A stretch of 64,000 nucleotides of DNA from Fimenecus sp045595185. GTDB taxonomy: Bacteria; Bacillota; Clostridia; Oscillospirales; Acutalibacteraceae. The stretch covers positions 53,929-117,928 of the forward strand of contig JAZNZX010000074.1 of assembly GCA_045595185.1 (NCBI GenBank), written 5' to 3'. This document shows, one piece after another, positions 43,672-53,355 of the stretch. The notes under the pieces were generated by a model. The model was not told where the DNA came from and made no database searches. It worked only from the letters and a program-made list of their open reading frames with translations. The translations under genes and the position numbers were made by a program. Position 1 is the stretch's first letter. The number at the start of each line of letters is the position of its first letter.

Positions 43672-44769
43672 ATGGCTTCAATACAACTTAAAAAAATAAG
43701 AAAAACCTATGAAGACGGTGTCACGGTAATTGAAAATATGAATCTTGAAATAAAGGATAAAGAATTTATTATCCTTGTTGGTCCGTCAGGTTGCGGAAAA
43801 TCAACTACTCTCAGAATGATTGCAGGTCTTGAAGAAATTTCAGGCGGTGAATTATATATAGGTGATAAGCTTGTAAATAATGTATCACCAAAGGACAGAG
43901 ATATAGCGATGGTTTTTCAAAGCTATGCCTTATATCCGCATATGAGCGTATATAAAAATATGGCTTTTGGACTAAAAAACAGAAAAGTACCAAAGGATGA
44001 AATTGATAAAAAAGTCAAATCAGCAGCAAAAATGCTTGATATTGAAGATTACCTTCACAGAAAACCGCGTGCATTGTCAGGCGGTCAGCGTCAAAGAGTG
44101 GCTTTAGGAAGAGCAATGGTTCGTGAACCTGCTGTATTTTTACTTGATGAGCCCTTGTCAAATCTTGATGCAAAGCTTCGTACAGAAATGAGAAGCAGAA
44201 TTTCACTTCTTCATAAACAGCTTGAAACAACATTTGTGTATGTAACTCATGACCAGACGGAAGCTATGACAATGGGTGACAGAATTGTTGTAATGAAGGA
44301 TGGTGTTATTCAACAATTTGATACACCACAAATGTTATATAATCATCCTAAAAATATGTTTGTGGCAGGATTTATTGGTTCGCCTCAGATGAATTTTATA
44401 GATTGTATAATAAAAAAGAAAAGTGAAAAATATTTTGCAGAATTTTCAGATTACAGTATAAAATTACCTGACAGAATGAACGACCATTTATTGTTATATG
44501 AAAACAAGAACGTTGTTCTTGGTATAAGACCTGAAAATATTTCTATTGCCACAAAAAATGATAGAGAAAATGTTATTGAATTATATGTGGATATTGCAGA
44601 AATGACAGGTGCTGACTATTATTTGTACGGAAAAATGAATGACGAGAAATTTATTGCAAATGTATCTTCAAATCAAAATATTATGAGTGATAAAAAATAT
44701 AAATTGAAATTTGATGTTGACAGAATTCATATCTTTGATAAAATCAATGAAAGACTTATATGTGATTGA
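43672..44769 (+). CDS. Sugar ABC transporter ATPase (MsmX/UgpC type)
   Basis: ATPase of 365 residues that energises the sugar importer. Walker A GPSGCGKSTTLRM, Q-loop MVFQSYALYPHM, signature LSGGQRQRVALGRAMV, Walker B VFLLDEPLSNLDAKL, switch VTHDQTEAMTM. The C-terminal 120 or so residues form the TOBE/OB regulatory domain found in MalK-like proteins. Having its own ATPase in the operon means it need not share a general one. It ends four bases into the region preceding malQ. Confidence 0.95.
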   Translation: MASIQLKKIRKTYEDGVTVIENMNLEIKDKEFIILVGPSGCGKSTTLRMIAGLEEISGGELYIGDKLVNNVSPKDRDIAMVFQSYALYPHMSVYKNMAFGLKNRKVPKDEIDKKVKSAAKMLDIEDYLHRKPRALSGGQRQRVALGRAMVREPAVFLLDEPLSNLDAKLRTEMRSRISLLHKQLETTFVYVTHDQTEAMTMGDRIVVMKDGVIQQFDTPQMLYNHPKNMFVAGFIGSPQMNFIDCIIKKKSEKYFAEFSDYSIKLPDRMNDHLLLYENKNVVLGIRPENISIATKNDRENVIELYVDIAEMTGADYYLYGKMNDEKFIANVSSNQNIMSDKKYKLKFDVDRIHIFDKINERLICD

Positions 44770-44810
44770 CATTTTTACTGAAAAATTATATATTTTTGTC
44801 AGGTGATTTT

Positions 44811-46304
44811 ATGAGAGCAAGTGGCGTTTTAATGCATATATCTTCTTTACCGGGTAAAACAGGTATCGGTACGCTCGGAAAAGAGGCATATAAATTCGTT
44901 GATTTTTTAAAAAATAGTGGACAGACATATTGGCAGGTTTTACCTTTATGTCCGACAAGCTATGGTGATTCACCGTATCAATCATTCTCAACCTTTGCAG
45001 GTAACCCATATTTTATTGATTTTGATATGTTGTGTGAACAGAATCTGCTAAAAAAATCAGATTATAATAAAATAAATTGGGGAAAAGATGCTTCAAAAGT
45101 TGATTATAACAAGTTGTCTGCTAACAGATTGAATGTATTAAGAAAAGCATTTAAAAACTTTATTCCTGACGAGATTTATAAAAACTTCTGTAATAAAAAT
45201 TCCTTTTGGCTTGATGATTTTGCTCTTTATATGTCTATAAAAGACACTTATAACGGAAAAGAATGGAGTCAATGGGATAAGGAAGCAATTTTAAGAAAAA
45301 AAGATGTTCTTGATGAACTTAAAATTAAATTAAAAAATGATATAGAGTTTTATAAAACGGTTCAGTTTTTTTTCTTTTCACAATGGGAAAAGCTTAAGGA
45401 ATATGCAAACAATAACGGAATAAAAATAATTGGTGATATTCCTATTTATGTAGCAGGAGATAGTGCTGATGTATGGTCAAATCCAAAACAGTTTTTGTTG
45501 GATAAAGACTGCAATCCTATTGAGGTTGCAGGATGTCCTCCTGATGCTTTTTCCGACGAAGGTCAGTTATGGGGAAATCCTTTATATAATTGGGGTTATA
45601 TGAAAAAAGATGGCTACTCTTGGTGGAAAAAGAGAATTGAACACCTTTGCAATATGTGTGATGTTATTCGAATTGACCATTTCAGAGGCTTTGAGTCATA
45701 TTACTGTATTCCTGCTGATTCAAAAACTGCTAAAATCGGTGAATGGAGAAAAGGACCCGGCATTGAATTTTTTAAAGAAATTCAGCGTGATTTAGGTAAG
45801 AAAGATATTATTGCAGAAGACTTAGGTTATTTAACACCTGCTGTTAAGAAAATGCTTCGTCAAAGCAAATATCCGGGAATGAAAGTTCTTCAGTTTGCAT
45901 TTGATACAGATAGTGATAATGACTATTTACTTCATAATTTCACAAAGAATTCAGTTGCATATACAGGTACGCATGATAATGATACAGTAATCGGTTTTAT
46001 GACAAAAACTGCATCAAGAAAAACTCGTAAAAGAGCAAAAGAATATCTTCGACTGTCAAGAAAAGAAGGTTTTAATTGGGGATTTATTAAAGCAGTTTTA
46101 TCAAGTAATTCTGATACTGCGATTATTACAATGCAGGATTTGTTAGGACTTGGAAATGAAGCAAGAATGAATTATCCGTCAACGGTTGTTGGAAATTGGC
46201 AATGGCGTGCAACTGATGACTATATTTCAAAAGAACTTGAAGGAAAGCTTTTGTATTATACATGTCTTTATCAAAGAATACCAAAAAAGAAAAGAGTAAA
46301 ATAA
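44811..46304 (+). CDS. malQ: 4-alpha-glucanotransferase (amylomaltase, GH77)
   Basis: Transfers alpha-1,4-glucan segments between maltodextrins in the cytosol, lengthening short ones for phosphorylase. About 497 residues. GH77 motifs: RASGVLMHISSLPG at the N-terminus, VIRIDHFRGFE with the nucleophile aspartate, IIAEDLGYLTPAVKK with the acid/base glutamate, and YTGTHDNDTVIGF. ATG 44811 is chosen because AGGTGAT lies just upstream and the family N-terminus begins here; an earlier in-frame start adds 15 hydrophobic residues. It abuts glgP directly. Confidence 0.94.
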   Translation: MRASGVLMHISSLPGKTGIGTLGKEAYKFVDFLKNSGQTYWQVLPLCPTSYGDSPYQSFSTFAGNPYFIDFDMLCEQNLLKKSDYNKINWGKDASKVDYNKLSANRLNVLRKAFKNFIPDEIYKNFCNKNSFWLDDFALYMSIKDTYNGKEWSQWDKEAILRKKDVLDELKIKLKNDIEFYKTVQFFFFSQWEKLKEYANNNGIKIIGDIPIYVAGDSADVWSNPKQFLLDKDCNPIEVAGCPPDAFSDEGQLWGNPLYNWGYMKKDGYSWWKKRIEHLCNMCDVIRIDHFRGFESYYCIPADSKTAKIGEWRKGPGIEFFKEIQRDLGKKDIIAEDLGYLTPAVKKMLRQSKYPGMKVLQFAFDTDSDNDYLLHNFTKNSVAYTGTHDNDTVIGFMTKTASRKTRKRAKEYLRLSRKEGFNWGFIKAVLSSNSDTAIITMQDLLGLGNEARMNYPSTVVGNWQWRATDDYISKELEGKLLYYTCLYQRIPKKKRVK

Positions 46305-48653
46305 ATGTCACAGATTGTTAATGAAGCAATAAAAATTGCAAAAAATAAATATTTCAAAGATATAAAAGAATTAAATTCCAATGAATTGCACAATGTTATC
46401 TCTACTGCTGTAATGTCATATATCGCTGACGATTGGAAAAACAGTAAGGATTACAGAATAAAAAACAGAACTGCTTTTTATTTTTCCGCTGAATTTCTTG
46501 TTGGTCGTGCAGTTTACAACAACCTTGTTTCAAAAGAAATTTACAATGAAGTCGAAGATGAGCTCAATAAGCTTGGTGTATCATTAAAGGCTATGGAAGA
46601 TGTTGAAGATGCTGCACTCGGTAACGGTGGCTTAGGTCGTCTTGCAGCTTGTTTCCTTGATAGTGCTGCAACTCTTGATGTACCGCTTGATGGCTACGGT
46701 ATCCGTTATAAATATGGTTTATTCAAACAAAATATCGAAAATGGTTTCCAGACAGAAACAGCAGATGCTTGGACACAATTCGGTGACCCTTGGTCAATAC
46801 GAAACGAAAATGAAGCTGTAACTGTTGAGTTTAAGGATATGTCAGTAAAGGCAGTTCCTTACGATATGCCTATTATCGGTTACGGAACATCAAATATAGG
46901 CACATTGAGATTGTGGCAGTCAGAATCGCTTGTGCCCTTTGATTTTGATTTGTTCAATGCACAGAAATATGATAAATCTGTTGCACTAAAGAACAGAGCA
47001 GAGGACATTTCTCGCGTACTTTATCCTAATGATGATAATGATGAGGGTAAAAAGTTAAGACTTAAACAGCAATATTTCTTCTCAAGCGCATCTTTACAGG
47101 ATATTATCAGAAAATTTAAAAATATCCATGGTAATGATTTCACTAAATTTGCTGATTATATCACAATTCAGCTTAACGACACTCATCCTGTGATTTCTAT
47201 TCCAGAGCTTATCAGACTTTTAACTGTAAATGAAAATGTAAAGTTTGATGACGCAGTAGAAATTTGTAAAAATGTATTTAATTATACAAATCATACAATT
47301 ATGCAGGAAGCACTCGAAAAATGGGATTTAAAGCTTATCCGTAATACTATTCCACAGGTGCTTGATATTATCAAACAACTTGATAAAATGCTCAAAACAG
47401 ATCTGAAAAACAAAAACGTCCCGAAAGAAAAAGCATCAAAAATGCAGATTATTCAGGAAAAACGCGTTCACATGGCATATCTTGCAATCTTCTGTTCAAG
47501 ATATGTAAATGGTGTTGCTCGTATTCATACCGATATTCTCAAAACTGATGTGTTGAAAGATTGGTATGAATTATATCCTGAAAAATTCCAGAATAAAACT
47601 AACGGTATTACACAAAGAAGATGGTTATTACTTTGTAATCAAGAATTATCAGCACTTATTTCAGAGCTTCTCGGTAATAATGATTGGGTTACAGACCTTG
47701 ATAAACTGAAAGAACTTGAAAAATATGCTGATGATGAAAATGTTTTGAACAGATTTATAGCTATCAAAGAAGAAAAGAAAAAACAGTTGGTTGAATATAT
47801 CAGAGTTCACGATGGTGTTGAAATTGACGAAAATTCAATTTTTGATATTCAGATTAAACGACTTCACGAGTATAAGCGACAGTTACTCAATGCACTTGCA
47901 ATCCTTGAACTTTACTTTGAAATTAAAGACGGTACATTAAAGGATTTTGTTCCTACAACCTTTATTTTCGGTGCAAAGTCAGCACCGGGATATGCTCGTG
48001 CAAAGGGTATTATCAAGCTTATAAATGAAATTGCTAAACTTATCGAAAACGATAAGGAAGTTTCAAAATATATCAAAGTTGTCTTCGTTAAGAATTACAA
48101 TGTTTCTTATGCTGAAAAGCTTGTTGCTGCTTGTGATGTAAGTGAACAGATTTCAACAGCAGGTACAGAGGCGAGTGGTACAGGCAATATGAAGCTTATG
48201 CTCAATGGTGCAGTAACTCTTGGAACTTATGACGGTGCTAATATTGAAATCGTTGAAGAAGCAGGGGAAGAGAATAACTATATTTTCGGTGCTCGTGTAG
48301 AAGATATTGAAGAAATAAAAGAAACATATTGTTCAAAAGACCTTTACGAAAATGACGAAAAAATAAAACGAGTTCTTGATGCTCTTGTTGACGGTACATT
48401 GAATGACGGAAAAACAAAGATATTCAAGGAACTTTACGATTCAGTTCTTAAGGGTGCATCGTGGCATAAGCCTGACCATTACTATCTTCTTCTTGATTTC
48501 AATGATTATGTTGAAACAAAGAAGCGAGTAAATTCTGATTATAAAAATAAAAAGGAATTTTACAAAAAATGTTGGATAAATATGTGTAATGCAGGTAAAT
48601 TCTCATCAGACAGAACAATTAAAGAATATGCAAAGGATATTTGGCATTTATAA
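46305..48653 (+). CDS. glgP: Glycogen/maltodextrin phosphorylase
   Basis: Phosphorolyses alpha-1,4-glucans to glucose 1-phosphate, cytosolic, PLP-dependent. 782 residues, near the family's usual 800. Family motifs are AALGNGGLGRLAACFLDS (active-site loop), DIQIKRLHEYKRQLLN and EASGTGNMKLMLNG (622-635) with the PLP lysine at Lys630. It starts immediately after the malQ stop and is the last gene before a terminator. With malQ it converts imported maltodextrin to glucose and glucose 1-phosphate. Confidence 0.96.
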   Translation: MSQIVNEAIKIAKNKYFKDIKELNSNELHNVISTAVMSYIADDWKNSKDYRIKNRTAFYFSAEFLVGRAVYNNLVSKEIYNEVEDELNKLGVSLKAMEDVEDAALGNGGLGRLAACFLDSAATLDVPLDGYGIRYKYGLFKQNIENGFQTETADAWTQFGDPWSIRNENEAVTVEFKDMSVKAVPYDMPIIGYGTSNIGTLRLWQSESLVPFDFDLFNAQKYDKSVALKNRAEDISRVLYPNDDNDEGKKLRLKQQYFFSSASLQDIIRKFKNIHGNDFTKFADYITIQLNDTHPVISIPELIRLLTVNENVKFDDAVEICKNVFNYTNHTIMQEALEKWDLKLIRNTIPQVLDIIKQLDKMLKTDLKNKNVPKEKASKMQIIQEKRVHMAYLAIFCSRYVNGVARIHTDILKTDVLKDWYELYPEKFQNKTNGITQRRWLLLCNQELSALISELLGNNDWVTDLDKLKELEKYADDENVLNRFIAIKEEKKKQLVEYIRVHDGVEIDENSIFDIQIKRLHEYKRQLLNALAILELYFEIKDGTLKDFVPTTFIFGAKSAPGYARAKGIIKLINEIAKLIENDKEVSKYIKVVFVKNYNVSYAEKLVAACDVSEQISTAGTEASGTGNMKLMLNGAVTLGTYDGANIEIVEEAGEENNYIFGARVEDIEEIKETYCSKDLYENDEKIKRVLDALVDGTLNDGKTKIFKELYDSVLKGASWHKPDHYYLLLDFNDYVETKKRVNSDYKNKKEFYKKCWINMCNAGKFSSDRTIKEYAKDIWHL

Positions 48654-48676
48654 AGGACTCTTTTGAGTCCTTTTTT
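48652..48676 (+). terminator. Terminator of the maltodextrin operon
   Basis: Nine-bp stem (48652-48660 with 48665-48673), TTTT loop, run of six T. It begins at the glgP stop codon. Confidence 0.9.
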
Positions 48677-48677
48677 G

Positions 48678-48706
48678 TTGCATATTTTTTAATTTCAATA
48701 TATAAT
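48678..48706 (+). promoter_or_regulatory. Possible promoter of the NUDIX-birA-bioY unit
   Basis: TTGCAT (48678-48683), 17-base spacer, and perfect TATAAT (48701-48706), 30 bases before the NUDIX start. The -35 match is weak. Confidence 0.5.
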
Positions 48707-48736
48707 AGGGTAATTATATTTATGGGTGGTGTTTAT

Positions 48737-49222
48737 ATGGATTTTGATTGTGGAATAACCAAAGAAAATCATTGGTTTCGTTATCGTGCAGCAGCAATTA
48801 TAGTTGAAGATAACTGTGTTTTGTTTGCAGGAAATGAAGTGGATGATTATTTTTATTCTATAGGTGGCGGAGTTCATATAAATGAATCATCTAAAGATGC
48901 CGTAAAAAGAGAAGTTTTTGAAGAAACAGGTGTTCATTATGAAATTGACCGATTAGCAGTTATTCATGAAAATTTTTTCTTTGGAAATGCACTGCATCCT
49001 GACAGACTTTGCCATGAAGTAGCATTTTATTATTTAATGAAGCCAAGAGGTACAAAGGAATTAAATAGTAATAGTTACACAAATGGCGGATACAAGGAAA
49101 CTGTCCATTGGATACCAATTGATGATTTGGATAAATATGTTGCATATCCTACGTTTATGAAAGAATATTTAAAAACTATGCCGAAAGAAATTGTGCATAT
49201 TATATCGAATGAGAGAGAATAA
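48737..49222 (+). CDS. NUDIX hydrolase
   Basis: Hydrolase of about 161 residues for a nucleoside diphosphate linked to another group. The NUDIX box is complete: GGGVHINESSKDAVKREVF followed by EETG. ATG 48737 has GGTGGTG just upstream and starts near the fold; ATG 48722 and a far upstream start that would run through the terminator are less likely. It precedes birA by two bases. The substrate cannot be inferred. Confidence 0.85.
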   Translation: MDFDCGITKENHWFRYRAAAIIVEDNCVLFAGNEVDDYFYSIGGGVHINESSKDAVKREVFEETGVHYEIDRLAVIHENFFFGNALHPDRLCHEVAFYYLMKPRGTKELNSNSYTNGGYKETVHWIPIDDLDKYVAYPTFMKEYLKTMPKEIVHIISNERE

Positions 49223-49224
49223 TT

Positions 49225-49992
49225 TTGGATAAGAAAATATTAGAGCAATATTTAAACCCAAAACTGAATATTGAGATTTTCAACGAGCTTGATTCAACTA
49301 ACACTTATTTAAAGAAAGTCGGTTCAAGTGGAGAAAAAGAAAATCAACTCGTTATAGCTCTTAGTCAGACTGTGGGCAGGGGTAGAATGGGTCGTGCTTT
49401 TTATTCTCCAAATGGTACAGGAATCTACTTTTCTTTACTTTTGCATCCGAAATTTTCTGCCGAAAAATCACTTTTTTTGACAGTTATGGCTGCTGTTTCT
49501 GTTGCTGAAACAGTTATGAAATATAATTTAAATGATGTTAAAATCAAATGGGTAAATGATATATATATTGACGGTAAAAAGGTCTGCGGAATACTTACGG
49601 AAGGCTCAATAAATTCCGATAAAATGTTAGATTATGCTGTTGTTGGTATCGGTATAAATGTTGTAGCACCTGAAAATGGTTTTCCTGATGATATAAAGAA
49701 TATTGCAACTGCCATTTTCCCGGGAAAAACACAGGATTATATCAAAGAAATAATTGTGGCAGATGTTGTAAATAAGTTCTTTGATATGTACAACGGAAAC
49801 GATACGGATTATGTAAGAAGATACAAAGAATATTCGTATCTTACAGGCAAAAATATCAATATAATTTCAGGGGGCACAACTCGACCTGCAACGGTAATCG
49901 ACATTACAGATAATTGTCATTTGCTTGTGAAAAATGAAAATGACGAAATCGAAGAAATTTCGTCAGGTGATGTTACTGTGAGGCTCGTATGA
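49225..49992 (+). CDS. birA: Biotin--protein ligase (no DNA-binding domain)
   Basis: Attaches biotin to the carboxyl carrier protein of biotin-dependent carboxylases via biotinyl-AMP. 255 residues: catalytic domain with the biotin-binding SQTVGRGRMGRAFYSPNG and KWVNDIYIDGKKVCGIL, then a C-terminal SH3-like domain. It lacks the N-terminal helix-turn-helix of bifunctional BirA, so it is not itself a repressor. Start is TTG 49225, two bases after the NUDIX stop. It overlaps bioY by four bases (ATGA), so uptake and use of biotin are coupled. Confidence 0.93.
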   Translation: MDKKILEQYLNPKLNIEIFNELDSTNTYLKKVGSSGEKENQLVIALSQTVGRGRMGRAFYSPNGTGIYFSLLLHPKFSAEKSLFLTVMAAVSVAETVMKYNLNDVKIKWVNDIYIDGKKVCGILTEGSINSDKMLDYAVVGIGINVVAPENGFPDDIKNIATAIFPGKTQDYIKEIIVADVVNKFFDMYNGNDTDYVRRYKEYSYLTGKNINIISGGTTRPATVIDITDNCHLLVKNENDEIEEISSGDVTVRLV

Positions 49993-50546
49993 AAAGAAAA
50001 AACCTAATTGTTACATTAACATTATCATCATTGTTCTGCACATTGATAATAATCGGCTCATTTATACGAATCCCAATGCCTAATATGATGCCTGTCACAT
50101 TACAGACATTTTTCGTATTGTTGACAGCACTTGTTCTGCCGATAAAAGCATCTGTTCTTGCAATCATCACATATATTGCATTAGGACTTATCGGTTTGCC
50201 AATCTTTTCAGGTGGTGGGGGAGTAGGCTATATTATAATGCCGAATTTCGGCTTTATAATCGGTTTTTTGATTGCAACAGTAATAATTAGCGTTATTACA
50301 CAAAAGCTTCAAAATCGCAAATTATGGCAATATATCGTCATTTCCTTACTCGGTATTACTGTAATCTACATAATCGGTATTTTGTATTTTGCATTTATAA
50401 CAAATGTTTACAATAAAGGTGATTATTCTGCAATTTGGTTTATTCAGACAGTATTCCTGCCATTCCTACCAAAAGAAATAATTTGTATAATTTTATCATC
50501 AATTTCAGCATACAAAATAAGACCATATATAACAAAAATGTCTTGA
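49989..50546 (+). CDS. bioY: Biotin transporter BioY
   Basis: S-component of the biotin ECF importer, 185 residues and about six membrane helices. Family landmarks are RIPMPNMMPVTLQTFFVLLT and GLPIFSGGGGVGYIIMPNFG. It would work with a shared EcfAT module that is not in this window. Together with birA it suggests reliance on external biotin, since no biotin synthesis genes are seen here. Confidence 0.95.
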   Translation: MKRKNLIVTLTLSSLFCTLIIIGSFIRIPMPNMMPVTLQTFFVLLTALVLPIKASVLAIITYIALGLIGLPIFSGGGGVGYIIMPNFGFIIGFLIATVIISVITQKLQNRKLWQYIVISLLGITVIYIIGILYFAFITNVYNKGDYSAIWFIQTVFLPFLPKEIICIILSSISAYKIRPYITKMS

Positions 50547-50570
50547 AAATATTTAATTACAGAGGTAAAT

Positions 50571-51077
50571 ATGGAACTTTGGGATTTATACACAGAAGAT
50601 AGAGAATTAACAGGAAAAGAGCATATCAGAGGCGAAAAATTGCCTGAAAATCTTTATCATCTTGTTGTTCATGTATGGATAAGAAACAATAAAGGGGAAT
50701 ATCTTATTTCTCAACGCTCTGCCAACAGACCAACCTTTCCTTTAATGTGGGAATGTGTAGGTGGTTCTGTGTTAAAAGGGGAATCGAGTATTCAAGGTGC
50801 AATACGAGAAGCCAAAGAAGAAGTCGGTGTTGATTTATCACCTGACAATGGAAAAATTGTTTTTTCAAAAGCAAGAAAAATTATAGATGGCAAAAGATTT
50901 AACGACATTGTTGATGTTTGGTTGTTTCAATATGACGGTGATGTTATACTAAATAACGCAACAACTGATGAAGTTGAACAAATTGTTTGGATGAATAAAA
51001 GTCAGATTTTGGAACTGTTTGAACAAAATAAATTAGTTGATACATTAAAATATTTCTTTACCGAAATAGATATATAA
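50571..51077 (+). CDS. NUDIX hydrolase (IDI/YfcD-like group)
   Basis: 168 residues. It opens ELWDLYTEDRELTGKEH, typical of the NUDIX branch that resembles isopentenyl-diphosphate isomerase and YfcD. The NUDIX box is GGSVLKGESSIQGAIREAK followed by EEVG. The substrate is unknown; a role as IDI type I is possible but the metal-site residues needed for isomerase were not verified. GAGGT precedes ATG 50571, 24 bases after bioY, so it is probably in the same transcript, ending at the terminator beyond it. Confidence 0.82.
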   Translation: MELWDLYTEDRELTGKEHIRGEKLPENLYHLVVHVWIRNNKGEYLISQRSANRPTFPLMWECVGGSVLKGESSIQGAIREAKEEVGVDLSPDNGKIVFSKARKIIDGKRFNDIVDVWLFQYDGDVILNNATTDEVEQIVWMNKSQILELFEQNKLVDTLKYFFTEIDI

Positions 51078-51084
51078 ACAAAAA

Positions 51085-51125
51085 AAGGAAAGGTATGAAA
51101 ACTCATATCTTTCCTTAATCTTTTT
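51085..51125 (+). terminator. Terminator after the NUDIX/bioY unit
   Basis: Fourteen-bp stem with one G-T pair (51085-51098 with 51103-51116), four-base loop, and T-rich tail to 51125. Confidence 0.85.
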
Positions 51126-51140
51126 ATTAAAAATTTAACC

Positions 51141-51170
51141 TTGTAGGGGCAGGTCTCTGTGCCTGCCCTT
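51141..51170. repeat. REP-like GC-rich palindrome
   Basis: TTGTAGGGGCAGG (51141-51153) followed by an inverted CCTGCCCTT (51162-51170). The nine-bp stem is far more GC-rich than its surroundings. It resembles the dispersed GTAGGGGC-type extragenic repeats of Clostridia genomes; only one copy is in this window. Confidence 0.5.
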
Positions 51171-51210
51171 AAGTGTGCTAATAATTACTGATTTTGTCAC
51201 AATATAATTT

Positions 51211-51633
51211 TTATAATTCTTTCATAAATCTAATTTGTTCTTTTTCGTTACTGTAACCGATAGCACGGTAAAATTCATGAGCTTCAGGTCGGACAAATCC
51301 GGAGTTGAGTCTTATCATTTTAATATCTTTTTCTCTTGCCCAGTTTTCTGCAGATTTCATAAGTTCTTTGCCATATCCTTTTCTTTGGTGCTCTTTTGCA
51401 ACAACCATACCCTGAATATTCGCCATACTCTTATAATACAACGTGTTGAATTTTATAATATGAACATAACCAACAACCTTGTTGTTGGCCTCCGCAACAA
51501 AAACACACTCGTTGTTTGGGTCAAGGGTTTCCAATCTGCTTTTTACAAGCTCAGCATCACATTCATATCCTAAATCTTCAAAGGATAATTTTTGTAATTC
51601 AACATAATCTGTTGAGTTAGCTTTTCTAATCAT
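51211..51633 (-). CDS. GNAT-family N-acetyltransferase
   Basis: 140 residues with the GNAT fold. The acetyl-CoA-binding motif is visible as GMVVAKEHQRKGYGKELM and the C-terminal strand ends FYRAIGYSNEKEQ. AAGGAGG precedes ATG 51633. It is the last gene on the deoxynucleoside operon strand, 16 bases after pdp, and may be co-transcribed. The acceptor molecule is unknown. Confidence 0.88.
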   Translation of the reverse strand: MIRKANSTDYVELQKLSFEDLGYECDAELVKSRLETLDPNNECVFVAEANNKVVGYVHIIKFNTLYYKSMANIQGMVVAKEHQRKGYGKELMKSAENWAREKDIKMIRLNSGFVRPEAHEFYRAIGYSNEKEQIRFMKEL

Positions 51634-51649
51634 CTGTGATTTTACCTCC

Positions 51650-52939
51650 TTATCTTATTGTCTTATAAATCAAAGGCATTGTTTCAGGCTTTTTATCATC
51701 AATTACAAATGATGTATTGAAAAGCTTTTCACCGTTTTTAAGTTTTTCATCACTTTCTGCATATAGAATTGCAATTGTGTCACCAACTGAAACTTTTTCA
51801 CCAGTTTTTTTATAAAGCACAATGCCTGCACCATAGTCGATGGTGTCTGTTTTCTTTTCGCGACCGGCACCAAGCAAAACAGCACTTTCACCAACAATCA
51901 GTGAGTCAATGCTTGCAATGTAACCGTCTTTATTTGCCTTAATTTCAAGCGATTTTGATGATATAGGTGCAATACTTATTTCATCATTTCCGCTTTGAGC
52001 AGTAACAAATTCAATAAACTTTTTATATGCTGAACCGTCAATTATTGTCTGTTCAGCTTTTTTATACGATTCATTGTAGTCCCAATCATAAGAAATACTT
52101 AAAATTGTTGCTGAAAGTACAAGACAAAGCTCTCGTAGCTGTTCATCACCTTTGTTATTTAGAATATCAATAACTTCATTGATTTCAAGTGCATTTCCAA
52201 CATTTGAGCCAAGTGGAATATCCATGTTTGTAATAACTGCAGCCATATTTCTACCGCACTTTTTACCGATTTTAACCATTGTTTCAGCAAGTAGTGTAGC
52301 ATTTTCTTCATCCTTCATAAAAGCACCGCTACCGCATTTAACATCAAGCACAATGTTTTTAGCACCTGCTGCAATTTTCTTGCTCATAATACTTGACGCA
52401 ATAAGAGAAATATTGCCAACGGTGGCAGTAACATCACGCAAGGCATAAATCTTTTTATCGGCAGGGGCTAAATTTCCTGTTTGTCCGATAATTGAAACAC
52501 CGATTTCATTAACCTGCTTGAAAAAGTCTTCAGTTTCCAATGAAACATTAAAGCCTTTAATACTTTCAAGCTTGTCAATTGTACCACCTGTATGACCAAG
52601 TCCACGACCACTCATTTTAGCCATTTTAATTCCAAGGGATGCACAAATAGGTGCTACAACAAGTGATGTTTTATCACCGACACCACCTGTGGAATGTTTG
52701 TCAGCAGTTATTCCGTCAATAGCTGATAAATCAAGCATATCACCGGATTTTGCCATACTTTCAGTAAGATTTACTGTTTCTTCTTCATCCATACCATTGA
52801 TGAAAATAGCCATAAGAAGTGCAGATGCCTGATAGTCTTCAATATTTCCGTTTGTATATTCTCTTACAAAAAAGTCAATTTCATCTTTTGATAGTTTTTG
52901 TCCGTCACGCTTTTTTTCAATTATGTCATAAATTCTCAT
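51650..52939 (-). CDS. pdp: Pyrimidine-nucleoside phosphorylase
   Basis: Splits thymidine, deoxyuridine or uridine with phosphate into base and (deoxy)ribose 1-phosphate. About 429 residues, full length. Motifs are DKHSTGGVGDKTSLVVAP (phosphate loop), MSGRGLGHTGGTIDKLESI (family signature) and KKIAAGAKNIVLDVKCGSGA. The start is ATG 52939, after GGTGAC; the earlier frame overlaps cdd. It is the catabolic partner of deoB, deoC and cdd: its deoxyribose 1-phosphate is the substrate of DeoB. Confidence 0.95.
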   Translation of the reverse strand: MRIYDIIEKKRDGQKLSKDEIDFFVREYTNGNIEDYQASALLMAIFINGMDEEETVNLTESMAKSGDMLDLSAIDGITADKHSTGGVGDKTSLVVAPICASLGIKMAKMSGRGLGHTGGTIDKLESIKGFNVSLETEDFFKQVNEIGVSIIGQTGNLAPADKKIYALRDVTATVGNISLIASSIMSKKIAAGAKNIVLDVKCGSGAFMKDEENATLLAETMVKIGKKCGRNMAAVITNMDIPLGSNVGNALEINEVIDILNNKGDEQLRELCLVLSATILSISYDWDYNESYKKAEQTIIDGSAYKKFIEFVTAQSGNDEISIAPISSKSLEIKANKDGYIASIDSLIVGESAVLLGAGREKKTDTIDYGAGIVLYKKTGEKVSVGDTIAILYAESDEKLKNGEKLFNTSFVIDDKKPETMPLIYKTIR

Positions 52940-52940
52940 A

Positions 52941-53351
52941 TTAGTCACCTAATTTTGATTTGTTGAAAGAAAAGGGGAGAAGTTCACCTAATTTAAACTC
53001 TTTAATATTGTTTTCATCTGTACCAACATACACCTTGAATTCTGCATCACAAAATTCAGATAATACCTGACGACATGCACCACAAGGCATAGCATAATCT
53101 ATAATTACACCGTTTTTACCACCAACAATGCAAATTGCCTCAAATTCTTTTTCACCACTTGCAACAGCAGAAAAAATTGCAGTTCTTTCAGCGCAGTTTG
53201 TAAGTGAATATGACGCGTTTTCAACATTACTGCCTTTATAAATATTACCGTTTTTAGTAAGTAAAACTGCACCGACATTGTAGTTTGAATATGGTGCATA
53301 GGAGTTTTTCATCGCATCATTTGCTAAAATGAAAAGGTCTTTTTTATCCAT
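52941..53351 (-). CDS. cdd: Cytidine deaminase
   Basis: Zinc enzyme converting cytidine and deoxycytidine to uridine forms. 136 residues, small tetrameric type. Zinc-site motifs: NCAERTAIFSA (Cys-Ala-Glu) and PCGACRQVLSEFC. The start is ATG 53351 with GGTGAT three bases before; an upstream TTG-type start would extend into deoB. It feeds pdp, so deoxycytidine is used through deoxyuridine. It is linked to deoB by a four-base gap. Confidence 0.95.
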   Translation of the reverse strand: MDKKDLFILANDAMKNSYAPYSNYNVGAVLLTKNGNIYKGSNVENASYSLTNCAERTAIFSAVASGEKEFEAICIVGGKNGVIIDYAMPCGACRQVLSEFCDAEFKVYVGTDENNIKEFKLGELLPFSFNKSKLGD

Positions 53352-53355
53352 AAAA

